In this document: in pieces, positions 15,392-24,324 of the stretch
Layout of the letters: each line of letters opens with the position of its first letter
How positions within the stretch are numbered: the stretch's first letter is position 1
NCBI GenBank assembly: GCA_022842185.1
Contig: JALHQB010000003.1
Location: 5,297-69,296 of the forward strand
Length of the DNA stretch: 64,000 nucleotides
Reading direction: 5' to 3'
Source of the DNA: Acetobacteraceae bacterium
GTDB taxonomy: Bacteria > Pseudomonadota > Alphaproteobacteria > Acetobacterales > Acetobacteraceae
Program-made: the position numbers and the translations under genes
The notes under the pieces: model-generated
The model's input: only the letters and a program-made list of their open reading frames with translations
Database searches by the model: none
Told to the model about the DNA's origin: nothing

Positions 15392-17923
15392 TTACGCTCC
15401 TTGAGCGATCGTGCGTCGGACATCGTCGGCGAGAATACGCGAGATGTCGACCTTGTTGAGATCCAGTCCGTCGAGCCACTGCCGCGCGGCTTTGGGCTCG
15501 AGGTCCTTGTTCAGGGTCTCCTCCGAAAGCCGGCTGGCGGTCACTCGAGACAAACCCAGACTCATCAAACTGATCATAGTGCGGCTCGAAGCGCCGACTT
15601 CAAGGAAGAGCGGCAGGGCCGGAATGCTGGTTGCGAATTTCTCCATGCCGCACTTGCGCAATGCATGTTCAAGCAGCGTTAGATAGCAACTCGTAAGGCG
15701 GAAATATTTGAACCTGACGTCTTGCTCGATGTCGTTGAGCGTGCCGCGAATGATCGACGCCATCCCGCTATCGGGGTTATACGCGGCGTTGGTGTTGATG
15801 ATCTCGGGCATGCTGTCGCCGTTCATCCAGGACTGGGCGATGGCGGCGAAGCGAAGATGCGCCTTGGGCGCGTTCCAGCTCAGGATTTTGTCGTGGCAAA
15901 GCAGGAATACGCGAGCCAGAGCCTGGTAAGCTCCATACTCCTTGGGATGAAGCGGCATCAGCTCGGCCAACGCTCGTTGGCCCTCGCGCCTCAACTTTCC
16001 AAACAGGTGGTCGTACAGCCTCTGCTGCCTAAAGGCGGCCACGGTCGGCGATGCGATCAGGACCTCGCGGGGCAATGTCACCCGGCTGTCGGCCTCGCGC
16101 ATGGCCTCAAGAATGCGCTGACCATCTGGCGCCTGATTGTCTATGCCGCAGCGCGTGAGGGTTTCGGGCAGGCGACCCGCCTTGACGTCGAGGTGAAGAC
16201 GAAGAAGGGCCGCTTCCAGTCGAGTGCTGTTCTTGGTCTCCTGGCCGGGATCGAGCGTCTGAGCCGTAGCAAACAGATCGTCGCGCCGCAGCGTAAGCGC
16301 TTCCTGCAGATAGGGTGTGATCTGCAGTTCACGGTCGGAGGATACGGGCTTCCTCTCCCATCCGTCGTAGTCGATTAGATAGACGTTGCCGTGGAACTCG
16401 CGGCCCAACCGTCCCGCGCGGCCGGCAAGATTCCAAAAGTCCGATCCGTCCAGCCAGTCGTCGCCCTTTCTCGGCGCGCACATCACCAGGTTTTTGGCCG
16501 GGAAGTTCACGCCCTGGAGCAGGGTGCTGGTAGTCACCAAAACATCGAGATAGCCTTTCGAGAACGCCTCTTCGATCGAGCGGCGAACCAATGACGGCAT
16601 GCGGCCATAATGGAAGCCGACCCGTTTCGGCAGGAGGTCGGCGAGCAGGTACTCGGGGTGCACCGCATCGGTGACGAAGTCCCTCATGACCTGCAGATGT
16701 TCGTTTTCGCTGGCCTCACGCGGTTCGGCGATCAGCTTTGCAATCTGCTCGGCCTGATTAGGATCGTCGGCGTAGACTATAGTCGCCGACTTCTGCCCCA
16801 GAGCGATAGCGATCTTGGCCAAGCGATCCTTCTTGGATCCGCCCACGGATCCGAGGTCCAGCGTGCCGATCTCGGTGCGCTGATCGGACCGCTCCTTCAA
16901 ACTTTCAAAGGCGACGAACCCCTTCTGAAAAGTGCGGGTCTTCACGTTGATCAGACTTTGACCCACCACGACCGTGGTTGTCTTATTCAACACGATGTTC
17001 GAAAGGCCGAACATTTCGCCGAAGGTTTCGCCGTTCTTCAGGTTGGGCCCCGCGAAAATGGCCTGTGCCTGAGGGCGATTGACGAGCAGCGCGTCAACCA
17101 CGCTGCTCAGAAGCACGCCGCGGGACCCGTCCTGCACATTCTGGGCTTCGTCGATGATGATGATCTCCGGACTGAATCCTGGGTGGGCGCCTAGCAGGAC
17201 CTGAAGCCTCTCCTGGGTAAGGACAAAGATAACGCGATCAGGAAGGTCGGCCTCTTTGGAAATGGGGACATTTGAGACGACCAAGTCGGTCATACCGTCT
17301 GCGTTTCGCCAGGCGACGATGTCGTCGGTGACTTGGCTGATTAAGGCCCGGCTAGGCACGAGGTAGCATGCGTGGCGCAGCCGGTCCGACCCGGCTCTCT
17401 GGCGCAGGAAGGTCTGCAGGATGAACGACTTGCCTGCCGATGTCGGGCCGGAAATAACGACGTTAGAGCCTTGGTTCAGCGCCTCCCACAGCCGGGTTTG
17501 AAAGTCTGTTAGCGCCAGCTTGATACCGCCTAGTTCGAGTTGATTGGCGCGTCGGCGGCCCTCCTCCTCGATCGCCATCGAGGTCGGCAACGCCGTGAAG
17601 CTGGAGACCTTTGTGGAGGTCGCAAGCGCCGGGAAATTGCCCAGACGCGTCAGGATGACCCGCAGCACGCCCGCAACGCCGGGATATTCGGCATGCCCAA
17701 GGTCGTGACCGTAGGTGGCGATGTCATAGGCCGTGCGCTGATGCCGCTCATCCGACGACGCCGCCAGGATGGCGGCGGCCTGAAGCAGCTTGACGAACTC
17801 TTCTTCGTCCAGCTCGCGGGCCCTGTCGACCTGCAGTTCGTGCTGCAGCCAAAGCTGCGCCAGACGCTCAACACCTTCATGCAGGAGCGGAGTATCCCAG
17901 ATTCGCTGAGCCAAAACCTCCAT
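15392..17923 (-). CDS. hamB: HamB-like superfamily 2 DNA helicase (Hachiman)
   Basis: An 843-residue DEAD/DEAH-type helicase: Walker A 'GPTSAGKS' (159-166), DEAQ box 'IIIIDEAQ' (254-261), and motif VI 'GRAGRLG' (501-507) of the Ski2-like pattern, then a long helical C-terminal half. It directly follows a DUF1837 gene with a TAATG overlap; DUF1837 plus such a helicase defines the Hachiman anti-phage system, in which HamB helicase senses damaged or unusual DNA and releases the HamA nuclease. It is the last gene of a five-gene minus-strand operon. The length fits the family. Assignment to Hachiman comes from family knowledge and gene pairing, not from a search. Confidence 0.8.
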   Translation of the reverse strand: MEVLAQRIWDTPLLHEGVERLAQLWLQHELQVDRARELDEEEFVKLLQAAAILAASSDERHQRTAYDIATYGHDLGHAEYPGVAGVLRVILTRLGNFPALATSTKVSSFTALPTSMAIEEEGRRRANQLELGGIKLALTDFQTRLWEALNQGSNVVISGPTSAGKSFILQTFLRQRAGSDRLRHACYLVPSRALISQVTDDIVAWRNADGMTDLVVSNVPISKEADLPDRVIFVLTQERLQVLLGAHPGFSPEIIIIDEAQNVQDGSRGVLLSSVVDALLVNRPQAQAIFAGPNLKNGETFGEMFGLSNIVLNKTTTVVVGQSLINVKTRTFQKGFVAFESLKERSDQRTEIGTLDLGSVGGSKKDRLAKIAIALGQKSATIVYADDPNQAEQIAKLIAEPREASENEHLQVMRDFVTDAVHPEYLLADLLPKRVGFHYGRMPSLVRRSIEEAFSKGYLDVLVTTSTLLQGVNFPAKNLVMCAPRKGDDWLDGSDFWNLAGRAGRLGREFHGNVYLIDYDGWERKPVSSDRELQITPYLQEALTLRRDDLFATAQTLDPGQETKNSTRLEAALLRLHLDVKAGRLPETLTRCGIDNQAPDGQRILEAMREADSRVTLPREVLIASPTVAAFRQQRLYDHLFGKLRREGQRALAELMPLHPKEYGAYQALARVFLLCHDKILSWNAPKAHLRFAAIAQSWMNGDSMPEIINTNAAYNPDSGMASIIRGTLNDIEQDVRFKYFRLTSCYLTLLEHALRKCGMEKFATSIPALPLFLEVGASSRTMISLMSLGLSRVTASRLSEETLNKDLEPKAARQWLDGLDLNKVDISRILADDVRRTIAQGA

Positions 17924-18969
17924 TATTCCGGGTCGGCCTTCCAGCCGATGCGCTGATGGAAAGCCAGGCGCAGGTCCGCCACCTTGGGCACCGGCAGGAA
18001 AAAGGCCTCGATGCGGCGATGATCTATACCGGCGGACTTTAGTTCGTCCTCGAGGGTCTGGGTATGCTTGGCGAGCGCGTCAACCAGCGCCTTTTCGAAC
18101 GCCATGGGGACCTCATCTAGCTCCAGCGCCTTGAGTGCGCTGAAGCCCTTGAAGTCGAACGCGATGAAAATGACGGCTATCGTTTCACGCTTGTGGGCCG
18201 TAGCAGATAGAGGATTGAGGAAATCCAGAACGGGCTCGCGAGCTTCGGGCGGTATGCAGGCGAGATCGAACTGCTGCTTCACTAGCATGAACTCGTGGCG
18301 AATTTTTTCCGGAGCCAAGGCTGTGGCGACAGATTTGACAGCATCCTTGATCGCCGCAGTGACCTGCGCGTAGCTCTTGGACTCCCCGAAATAGACCAGC
18401 AGGCGGTCTGCCGCGGCGTCGTATTTGAGGTGTATGCCGTCTGAGCCGTAGATCGGCATTTCGGGGTTGGTCTTTAACGACATCTTTGCGACAACCTGGG
18501 GCGCCCCGATCACCCACTCCATGAGGAGATAGGCGATCAGCTCTCCGAACTCACCGCTACGCTTGGTGTTCTTCTGCGCCTTGACGAACAGGTCCACTGC
18601 TTCCATGAACAGCTGGTTCGACGCCTCCTGGCGGGCGTCATTGTCTAGCCCGTGCATGGCGGCATAGGAAGCATTCAGGTGTGCGTTCGAAAAGCAGAAC
18701 GATACCAGTTTGTTGGCAATTGCCTGCACAAACTCGAGCACCATCGGCTCGTGTTCCTGGAAGCTGAGATAGTGGGCGCGGACGGTGGTCCGCTTGAGCG
18801 AACTGCCTAACGGGGCGGTGACGGCTATCATTCGCGCGCCCAGCTTGGAGTGGTCGCGCTTTATCGCATCAAGAATGGCCTCAATGTCGATCGTCGTCGA
18901 TGTGCCCCCGCCCGGCCCTGCCAAGTCAGCGGGTCCGGTCTCGATCCACGCCGAGCGGCAGTTGGGCAT
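17923..18969 (-). CDS. hamA: HamA-like DUF1837 nuclease (Hachiman)
   Basis: A 348-residue protein of the DUF1837/HamA family. The nuclease core shows 'RSGEFGELIAYLLMEWVIG' (137-155), 'IYGSDGIHLKY' (173-183) and 'YFGESKSY' (193-200); Glu143-Asp177-Glu196-x-Lys198 form a PD-(D/E)XK-like site. HamA is the DNA-degrading effector held by HamB. Start MPNCRSAW (ATG 18967-18969) is chosen because the longer frame to 19188 runs inside the upstream gene with poor composition; a later ATG (MIAVTAPLG) is possible. It overlaps the upstream gene by 44 bp and joins hamB by TAATG. Confidence 0.8.
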   Translation of the reverse strand: MPNCRSAWIETGPADLAGPGGGTSTTIDIEAILDAIKRDHSKLGARMIAVTAPLGSSLKRTTVRAHYLSFQEHEPMVLEFVQAIANKLVSFCFSNAHLNASYAAMHGLDNDARQEASNQLFMEAVDLFVKAQKNTKRSGEFGELIAYLLMEWVIGAPQVVAKMSLKTNPEMPIYGSDGIHLKYDAAADRLLVYFGESKSYAQVTAAIKDAVKSVATALAPEKIRHEFMLVKQQFDLACIPPEAREPVLDFLNPLSATAHKRETIAVIFIAFDFKGFSALKALELDEVPMAFEKALVDALAKHTQTLEDELKSAGIDHRRIEAFFLPVPKVADLRLAFHQRIGWKADPE

Positions 18970-20407
18970 CGCGCTTGGCACCCCGGCTGCGGCTGCTTCG
19001 TGAGCTGGATTCTGTCGATGGCTCCGGCGCCGATGACACCCCCAGCAACTCCTGGAACCGTTCGATGAGATGTGGCGCCAGGGCGTCGGCCAGGAGGGCC
19101 ATGGGGTCCTGACTGCTGCGCACGGTAACCGCGCGTCCCGCGCTGTCGGCATTACGCGGGGGAGGGCGGGTGTCCACTGACGCGGCATCGGCTATCGGCA
19201 CTGCGACGTTGACGCCGGGCAAAAGTGCGACGGACAATACTCGAGACTGCTTGATCCTGAGATGGACGAACGGGTCAGTCAGGCCGCGGTCGACAACCGC
19301 GTTAGCTTCCGCGAGGGCGAAGTCGCTGGTGGGCGGCTCATCGAGACGGAACGGCCGCGATAGCTCGCGCGCGACGAGACGCCCCAGACCGTCGAAGCCC
19401 GAGGTCCAGGTGACCGTTTCGCCGATGCTGCCCAGGACGTAGGCCCAGGCCAAAATTTGCGGCCAGCGAGTGACAAGCCTCTCGGCGATCCCCAAGCTAG
19501 GCGAGCCGCCCGCCAAGACCGTGACAAGATAGCCGGCGGCGAACAGGAGGTTCGTCCGTTCACGCGGAGAGCGGCTGGTCTCAATCACCTCAACCAGGCG
19601 ATCAAACTCTTTGACACGTGCTTCAGGCGGCGCAAACTCCAGGCGACGCAGAAATTCGGTTTGCGGTAGATCAAGCGCGTCCTGTACAGCGTTAGCGTCG
19701 TTTTGCCCCGTCTGACGCGCCATCATGAGATACGCCGACGCCTTCTTAACGTCCTGAAGGTCCGGCGAGAGGGAGGGAGGCATGGGCGTCGAAAGCGCGG
19801 CAAGGACCGCCCAAATGCCCGTAAACGGCTCGCGAAGCCTGTTGGGTCGGGCCTCCCCAGAACGGATCAGCTTCTGGCATTGATCATACCGGCGAAGTAC
19901 GGTTTCGATTGTCTCTTTGGGCCACAGTGCATAGGAGCGTGCCAGGGCGAATGTAGGCGTGGCGAGACACGCGGCCAGCTTGAGCTGGGCCAGAGGCCGC
20001 TCTGAGCGGATCAGCGCTTCAGCGACGGTCAATCCAATCCAAGCCGCATCGAAACCTGCCAGATCCGGCATTCGAGTGATCGCCGCCGAAGCTGATCTCG
20101 ACTCATTCTGCAGAAGCTCGAAATGCTCCGGCTCCAAGATATGCGTCCAGGCCGACAGCGGCGACAGGTCGCTGCGAAGTTGCGCATAGCGTCCGAATAG
20201 ACGGCGTGACGCCTCGTCCGAGACGACCAGCGCGCCTGGCCGGCTTCCAGGACCGCCATCGTCACGGACCAGGACGCCGACTTCACGGGCGAAGGAAATC
20301 CGACCGATGGTTTGCCGCGGCCAAGGATAGCCTCGAACTGGCCCACGGCCGGAAAGGAGCGTGTTCAGCTCCTCGTCATCCGCCGTAACGAAGGTCCAGT
20401 CGTTCAT
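18926..20407 (-). CDS. Unknown 493-aa protein in kinase-Hachiman operon
   Basis: I do not recognise a family. The protein starts MNDWTFVTADDEELNTLLSGRG and is mostly helical, with repeated Leu/Ala-rich segments (for example 'LAQLKLAACLATPTFALARSYALWP' as split pieces, and 'NLLFAAGYLVTVLAGGSPSLGIAERLV'), suggesting an alpha-solenoid-like scaffold. There are no transmembrane segments or catalytic motifs. The last ~50 residues are low-complexity Ser/Arg ('SSAPEPSTESSSRSSRSRG') and probably disordered. It lies 4 bp after the SF1 helicase gene and overlaps hamA by 44 bp, so it is a core member of the operon. A role as sensor or adaptor is inference. Confidence 0.75.
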   Translation of the reverse strand: MNDWTFVTADDEELNTLLSGRGPVRGYPWPRQTIGRISFAREVGVLVRDDGGPGSRPGALVVSDEASRRLFGRYAQLRSDLSPLSAWTHILEPEHFELLQNESRSASAAITRMPDLAGFDAAWIGLTVAEALIRSERPLAQLKLAACLATPTFALARSYALWPKETIETVLRRYDQCQKLIRSGEARPNRLREPFTGIWAVLAALSTPMPPSLSPDLQDVKKASAYLMMARQTGQNDANAVQDALDLPQTEFLRRLEFAPPEARVKEFDRLVEVIETSRSPRERTNLLFAAGYLVTVLAGGSPSLGIAERLVTRWPQILAWAYVLGSIGETVTWTSGFDGLGRLVARELSRPFRLDEPPTSDFALAEANAVVDRGLTDPFVHLRIKQSRVLSVALLPGVNVAVPIADAASVDTRPPPRNADSAGRAVTVRSSQDPMALLADALAPHLIERFQELLGVSSAPEPSTESSSRSSRSRGAKRDAQLPLGVDRDRTR

Positions 20408-20411
20408 CGCG

Positions 20412-21587
20412 CTACCAATCCGTTTCGGCGGGAGGCGAATAGGACTTCGCCAGTTTCATTGGCAGGTCGGTCTCATAATAGAGATCGAGCCTGGTCTTCG
20501 GTCGTGTGACGACAGTGTAGTATGTTTCGCTAGTCCGATAGTGAGCCAGTTCATCGCAGAAAAGCCAGTGCGCCGCGCGGAACTCCAGGCCCTTGCAGCC
20601 CTTCTCTGTTAGGATCGCGATGGGGCTTTGATCGTCGAACGACGGATTATAGCCGCGATCTTCCATCGTTCCGCTGCGCGCCTTGATGATTTGGGCCTTC
20701 CCGGCGAGGTCGGGATCAGCTTCGAAGGCTTCAAACACGGCGGTGCGGTCATCGCGACGCGGCACGATAACCCCCAGCCGGTCACCTTGTGCGATCAGAT
20801 CGCTGTAGGCCCGGAGTTGATCCTTAATACGGTTGGCGGCTTCGGTGATTTGGGCGGCTCGCAGGAGCCGGCCGTGGGTTTCGACGCGGCCTGGACGGGG
20901 CCCGTTATAGTGCGAGGTGCTCAACAGCGAGCCGCCGCTCTGCGGCTGCTGGATCTTGTCTGCCATGTCGCAGAGCTCCGGTGCCAGCCGATAATGCCAA
21001 AGCAGGGATCCTTCATTGAGGGTTACGACCTGCGCCCGGACGGCGACGTCCAGGCCGGGAGCGTAGTCGTGAATCTTCTGACGATCGTCTCCCACCAAAA
21101 ATAGGTTGGCTGATCGGGCCTTCATCAGCGCTACTTCTTCGGCGAGAAGATCTTGCGCTTCGTCCACGAAGATCGTTTCGATCGGCGGCACACGGGTGCT
21201 GGTAGCGAACCGCATAGCATCCGTCGCGAGGAAGGCTTTGCGTTGCCCAAATTCCATCCCGTCAGTGTTTGGTGGGCGTTGACTGTGATCCTGATAGAGA
21301 GATCGGGTCCAGGATTCGACCGTAGAGACGAGGTTGGGCGGGAAGATTTCCCGGTTACCGTTGTAACATCCGGTCTTCACGAACTCTGCCAAAGGGCGGG
21401 TGAACGACAGGACCAGCACATTGGTGATGCCCTGTGAGCGCACATATTGAGCGCGCCGCAGAAGCACGTTGGTCTTGCCCGATCCGGGAGGCCCCAGCAC
21501 AAGATGGTTCTCACGCAGTCCGAGCTGCTCGATCATGCGAAGCTGTTCTTTGTCGAGCTGGTCCTTCTTGGCCCACCACAACGACAT
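20412..21587 (-). CDS. Superfamily 1 (UvrD/RecD-like) helicase/ATPase
   Basis: A 391-residue ATPase with Walker A 'GPPGSGKT' (32-39), motif Ia-like 'VLVLSFTRPLAEFV', Walker B 'FVDEAQD' (140-146), motif III 'LFLVGDDRQKIH', and a C-terminal 'TEKGCKGLEF' plus 'YYTVVTRPKTRLDLYYE', which are SF1 motifs V and VI. It is short for UvrD (about 720) and lacks the 1B/2B insertions, so it resembles compact SF1 proteins found in defence operons. Start ATG overlaps the kinase stop (TAATG) with a strong GGAG ribosome site. It may remodel DNA or an RNA-protein complex for the downstream nuclease. Confidence 0.8.
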   Translation of the reverse strand: MSLWWAKKDQLDKEQLRMIEQLGLRENHLVLGPPGSGKTNVLLRRAQYVRSQGITNVLVLSFTRPLAEFVKTGCYNGNREIFPPNLVSTVESWTRSLYQDHSQRPPNTDGMEFGQRKAFLATDAMRFATSTRVPPIETIFVDEAQDLLAEEVALMKARSANLFLVGDDRQKIHDYAPGLDVAVRAQVVTLNEGSLLWHYRLAPELCDMADKIQQPQSGGSLLSTSHYNGPRPGRVETHGRLLRAAQITEAANRIKDQLRAYSDLIAQGDRLGVIVPRRDDRTAVFEAFEADPDLAGKAQIIKARSGTMEDRGYNPSFDDQSPIAILTEKGCKGLEFRAAHWLFCDELAHYRTSETYYTVVTRPKTRLDLYYETDLPMKLAKSYSPPAETDW

Positions 21588-22939
21588 TACTTTTCTCCTT
21601 GAGCTGCGCTCATGGCTTGAGCCGACAGGGGACCGAGCGCGGCAAATATCAGACGGGCGAACTCCTCTTCAGCACCGTCAACAAGCGCCGTCTGCGGCAG
21701 CATCATCTGAGACCGACGCGGCCCTTCGTCGATCCAGACGGTGAAGTCAGCCTGGCCCCGGGCGAAAGGGTGGGGATCACCCGCCGAGATCGAAAGTGCA
21801 ACGGACAGCTCGACCCGACGGGCCGACGCCTGCGCCTCCACGTTCCACGCCCATCGCAAAGTCCACGTAAAGTCGTTCTCGCCCGGATCGACGGCGTGGG
21901 TCGCACGCAGCGATCGATCGGTAAGTTGCCCGCGGACATGCTCTTCGACCAGTCGCGCAAACTGCAGCGCCACTACCGGCTTGAGCGATCCGTGGGCCTG
22001 AAGAACGGGGCGCGGCGCCGAAACGATGCCGATCGCGGCCAGGCTTTGGGCTTGCGCGCCGCCATCTTCCAGGAAGTCCTCAAGCCGTAGTAGCCGTCGC
22101 TGGTCCCAGTTCTTGTCGAGCGCTCTGCGCGCCAGAAGGACCAAGTCAAAGTCGACGTCGGCGGCACGAACAGTTGGATCCACAGTGGCCACAATCCAAG
22201 CGAAGCGATACCGGTTCTCACTCGAAGATGCGTACTCCGAGCTGAACATGGGCTCTCGCATGATTAAATCATGCAAAAGGCCTCCTAGCTGGTAGATATC
22301 CACTCCGTGCCAGAGTTCCGGACTCGGATCCTGGAGCCGAAACAGATATTCTGGGGGCGTATATCGGGAGGTTGCGACCACCGGCAGTTGGTTGTTGTGG
22401 TCCGTCCCAATCCCAACAGGATCATTGATGTCACGCAGCACCGATAGGTCCAATACCGTGGCGCGTTCGAAGTCGTCGCTTATGAATACGTTGGCCGACT
22501 TAAGATCGCGGTGGGATAGCGACTGCGATCGTAGAAAGATGGCGGCTTTGGTTACTTGGTCCAGGATGGACCGGATCTTGGAGCGCGGAACGTCCTGGAG
22601 ACGCTTTTCGAGTTCCTGACCCTCGGCCCGATTCATCAACAAAAACAAACGGTCTTCGAAACGCCCGCCCGCATAGCAGGTGACGATGTGGGGGCAGCCA
22701 TGGTCGCCCATCTCGACCTGGCGCTGGATGCGCAGCTCGGTCTGACGGCCGAGTTCATCTTTGGAAAATCTTGGGTCGAGCACCTTGAGCGCTCGCCCGC
22801 CGTCCGGGCTTTGCACCATGAAAACCGGCGCGGTGCCACCGCGGCCAAGCATTTGGTCTACCGTCCAACCGGCGCCTTTGGCTTCGCACCAACGCTGCGC
22901 ATACGCAAGCGCAAGCTCATCGAGGTCTTCAGGTGTCAC
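21587..22939 (-). CDS. Serine/threonine protein kinase-like protein, first gene of defence operon
   Basis: A 450-residue protein with a eukaryotic-type kinase domain: glycine loop 'LGRGGTAPVF' (31-40), Lys52 in 'ALKVLD', catalytic 'SHRDLKSAN' (142-150) and metal-binding 'DLS' (164-166) in place of DFG. 'TPPEYLF' and 'DIYQLGGLLHDLI' mark the activation segment and F-helix. After about residue 290 comes an unrecognised region, partly beta ('DFTWTLRWAWNVEAQASARRVELSVALSI' as pieces), perhaps a sensor. GTG start (22937-22939) follows GGGGGA. It is the promoter-proximal gene; kinases also occur in BREX, Stk2 and other defence loci, but a kinase joined to Hachiman is not something I know as standard. 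Confidence 0.8.
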   Translation of the reverse strand: MTPEDLDELALAYAQRWCEAKGAGWTVDQMLGRGGTAPVFMVQSPDGGRALKVLDPRFSKDELGRQTELRIQRQVEMGDHGCPHIVTCYAGGRFEDRLFLLMNRAEGQELEKRLQDVPRSKIRSILDQVTKAAIFLRSQSLSHRDLKSANVFISDDFERATVLDLSVLRDINDPVGIGTDHNNQLPVVATSRYTPPEYLFRLQDPSPELWHGVDIYQLGGLLHDLIMREPMFSSEYASSSENRYRFAWIVATVDPTVRAADVDFDLVLLARRALDKNWDQRRLLRLEDFLEDGGAQAQSLAAIGIVSAPRPVLQAHGSLKPVVALQFARLVEEHVRGQLTDRSLRATHAVDPGENDFTWTLRWAWNVEAQASARRVELSVALSISAGDPHPFARGQADFTVWIDEGPRRSQMMLPQTALVDGAEEEFARLIFAALGPLSAQAMSAAQGEK

Positions 22940-23790
22940 GCATTTCCCCCGCTGGCACGGCTACCAAGCGCGCCGCCTTATCCGGGTCGCAACGTTAGGT
23001 CGAGCTCGCATTCTTGTGAAGTGCAAGTTACCATCCTCAAAGGTGGTACCCTCGAGGTAAGCGAGAGCGACTACGATCAACCTTCCAGAGGTCCGTTAAG
23101 GTCACGTCGTAGCCTTACGTCTGCGGGGCGGAGTGCTCGCTGTAGCTGTGAACGGCCCGAAAGCTGTCGGACTGCTTTTGGCCACGACCAGCCATAATGG
23201 AGGGTATCTCGCCGAACGACGTCCAACAGATAGGTGCTCCTGCCAGTTGGCTACGTGATCAATCTATCGGCCTCCCTTCTGAAGAAGCTGGCAGCGAGCG
23301 ACGCGCTGCGTGACCGCATCGCGCCGGGCGGCGCCGGACTCCTTTGCCGATTTGCGACATCGACATGCCAACCTGCATGTGCTCGCGGCACTAGAGGTCA
23401 GCGAGTTTGATTCCTTCTCGTTGGGGAGTTGGAGATGCCTCGCGGCGCTTGGATTGGGCAGCCGCCGAGGGTCATCCCTCTGACGCACTCTTGCAATTCA
23501 TCTCGCATATGTCCTATCAAAATCGCGTCTTGATCCGACGTGGCGACAGCCGGCTTCGTCGTTCGGCAAGATCGTCCGGGGACGGGCTGTCCGCCCTGGG
23601 CACCAATTAAATCAGCCCCCCCCACCCCGCGGTCCCGCAAATTCCTGTTTTCTCCGGCGCGGGCGTACCGTGACCATCGGCACCAGTTGGTGCCGGCATA
23701 CGGACGGCCTATTCGCGCATTGGTCGCGGCAGTAGTTCTCGAACGAACTGGTCGCCCATGTCGAATAGCAGGCGTGTTATCCGCAACGAT
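22940..23790. other. Gap upstream of kinase operon, no supported gene
   Basis: An 851-bp stretch that should contain the promoter of the leftward defence operon near its left edge. A cluster of short frames on both strands (23264-23640) changes frame repeatedly, as in decayed coding DNA, but no family is recognisable. A C-run occurs near 23620. Confidence 0.45.
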
Positions 23791-24324
23791 CTATGCGCAC
23801 TCTGCACACGTCATGAGCCCACCCTTCTGCCGCGCCGGCTCGATCGCGTATCCACAGCACATGCAGTTCGCACCCTCATCGGCGGCGTCGAACGGATCGG
23901 CCACGCGCCTTGCAGGCTTCGGCGGTTTGGCCTTTCTCAAAACCAACCGCTGCGCCGCTACTGCAACTACTGCAACCGGTTCATCCGTGCGACCGGATGC
24001 AACGAGCTCCACCGGTCTCGGCTCCCATGCCGGCATCACATGCGCAGCAGGCGGCGTCATGTCGGCTGGGTTCGGCTCGACCGGCGTCGACGCCTCCACC
24101 GCCGGCTTCACAGGGAAACCGCTATCCCAGGAGGCCGCGCGAACCTGCGTATCGATGCGCTGCGGCTTGTCTCGGACGGCGCCGCCCGATCGTACATGCA
24201 CCACCTCCACGACTTTGCTTCCCGAAGCCCCGGTTCGTCGCGGGACAGTCAACGTCTCGCGCCGATCAGAATCGGTCGACCTGTCATCCTTAAAGCGAGC
24301 GAAGACGCGATCTTTGTCGTCCAT
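23791..24324 (-). CDS. Small protein with C-terminal zinc-ribbon-like motif
   Basis: A 177-residue protein starting MDDKDRVFARFKDDRSTD. The N-terminal two thirds are low-complexity and Pro/Val/Ala-rich, probably disordered. The end reads 'DPFDAADEGANCMCCGYAIEPARQKGGLMTCAECA': C-x-C-C ... C-x-x-C, a zinc-ribbon-like ending. The longer frame reaching 24504 was not adopted because the added segment has poor composition; ATG 24322-24324 gives a more protein-like start, though its ribosome site is weak. No neighbour clearly shares a transcript. A DNA- or protein-binding role is guesswork. Confidence 0.5.
   Translation of the reverse strand: MDDKDRVFARFKDDRSTDSDRRETLTVPRRTGASGSKVVEVVHVRSGGAVRDKPQRIDTQVRAASWDSGFPVKPAVEASTPVEPNPADMTPPAAHVMPAWEPRPVELVASGRTDEPVAVVAVAAQRLVLRKAKPPKPARRVADPFDAADEGANCMCCGYAIEPARQKGGLMTCAECA

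Noticed and set aside
18970..19188. Longer start for the DUF1837 gene
   Set aside because: The 73 extra codons are rich in Arg/Pro/Trp, lie wholly within the preceding gene, and are unlike HamA N-termini.
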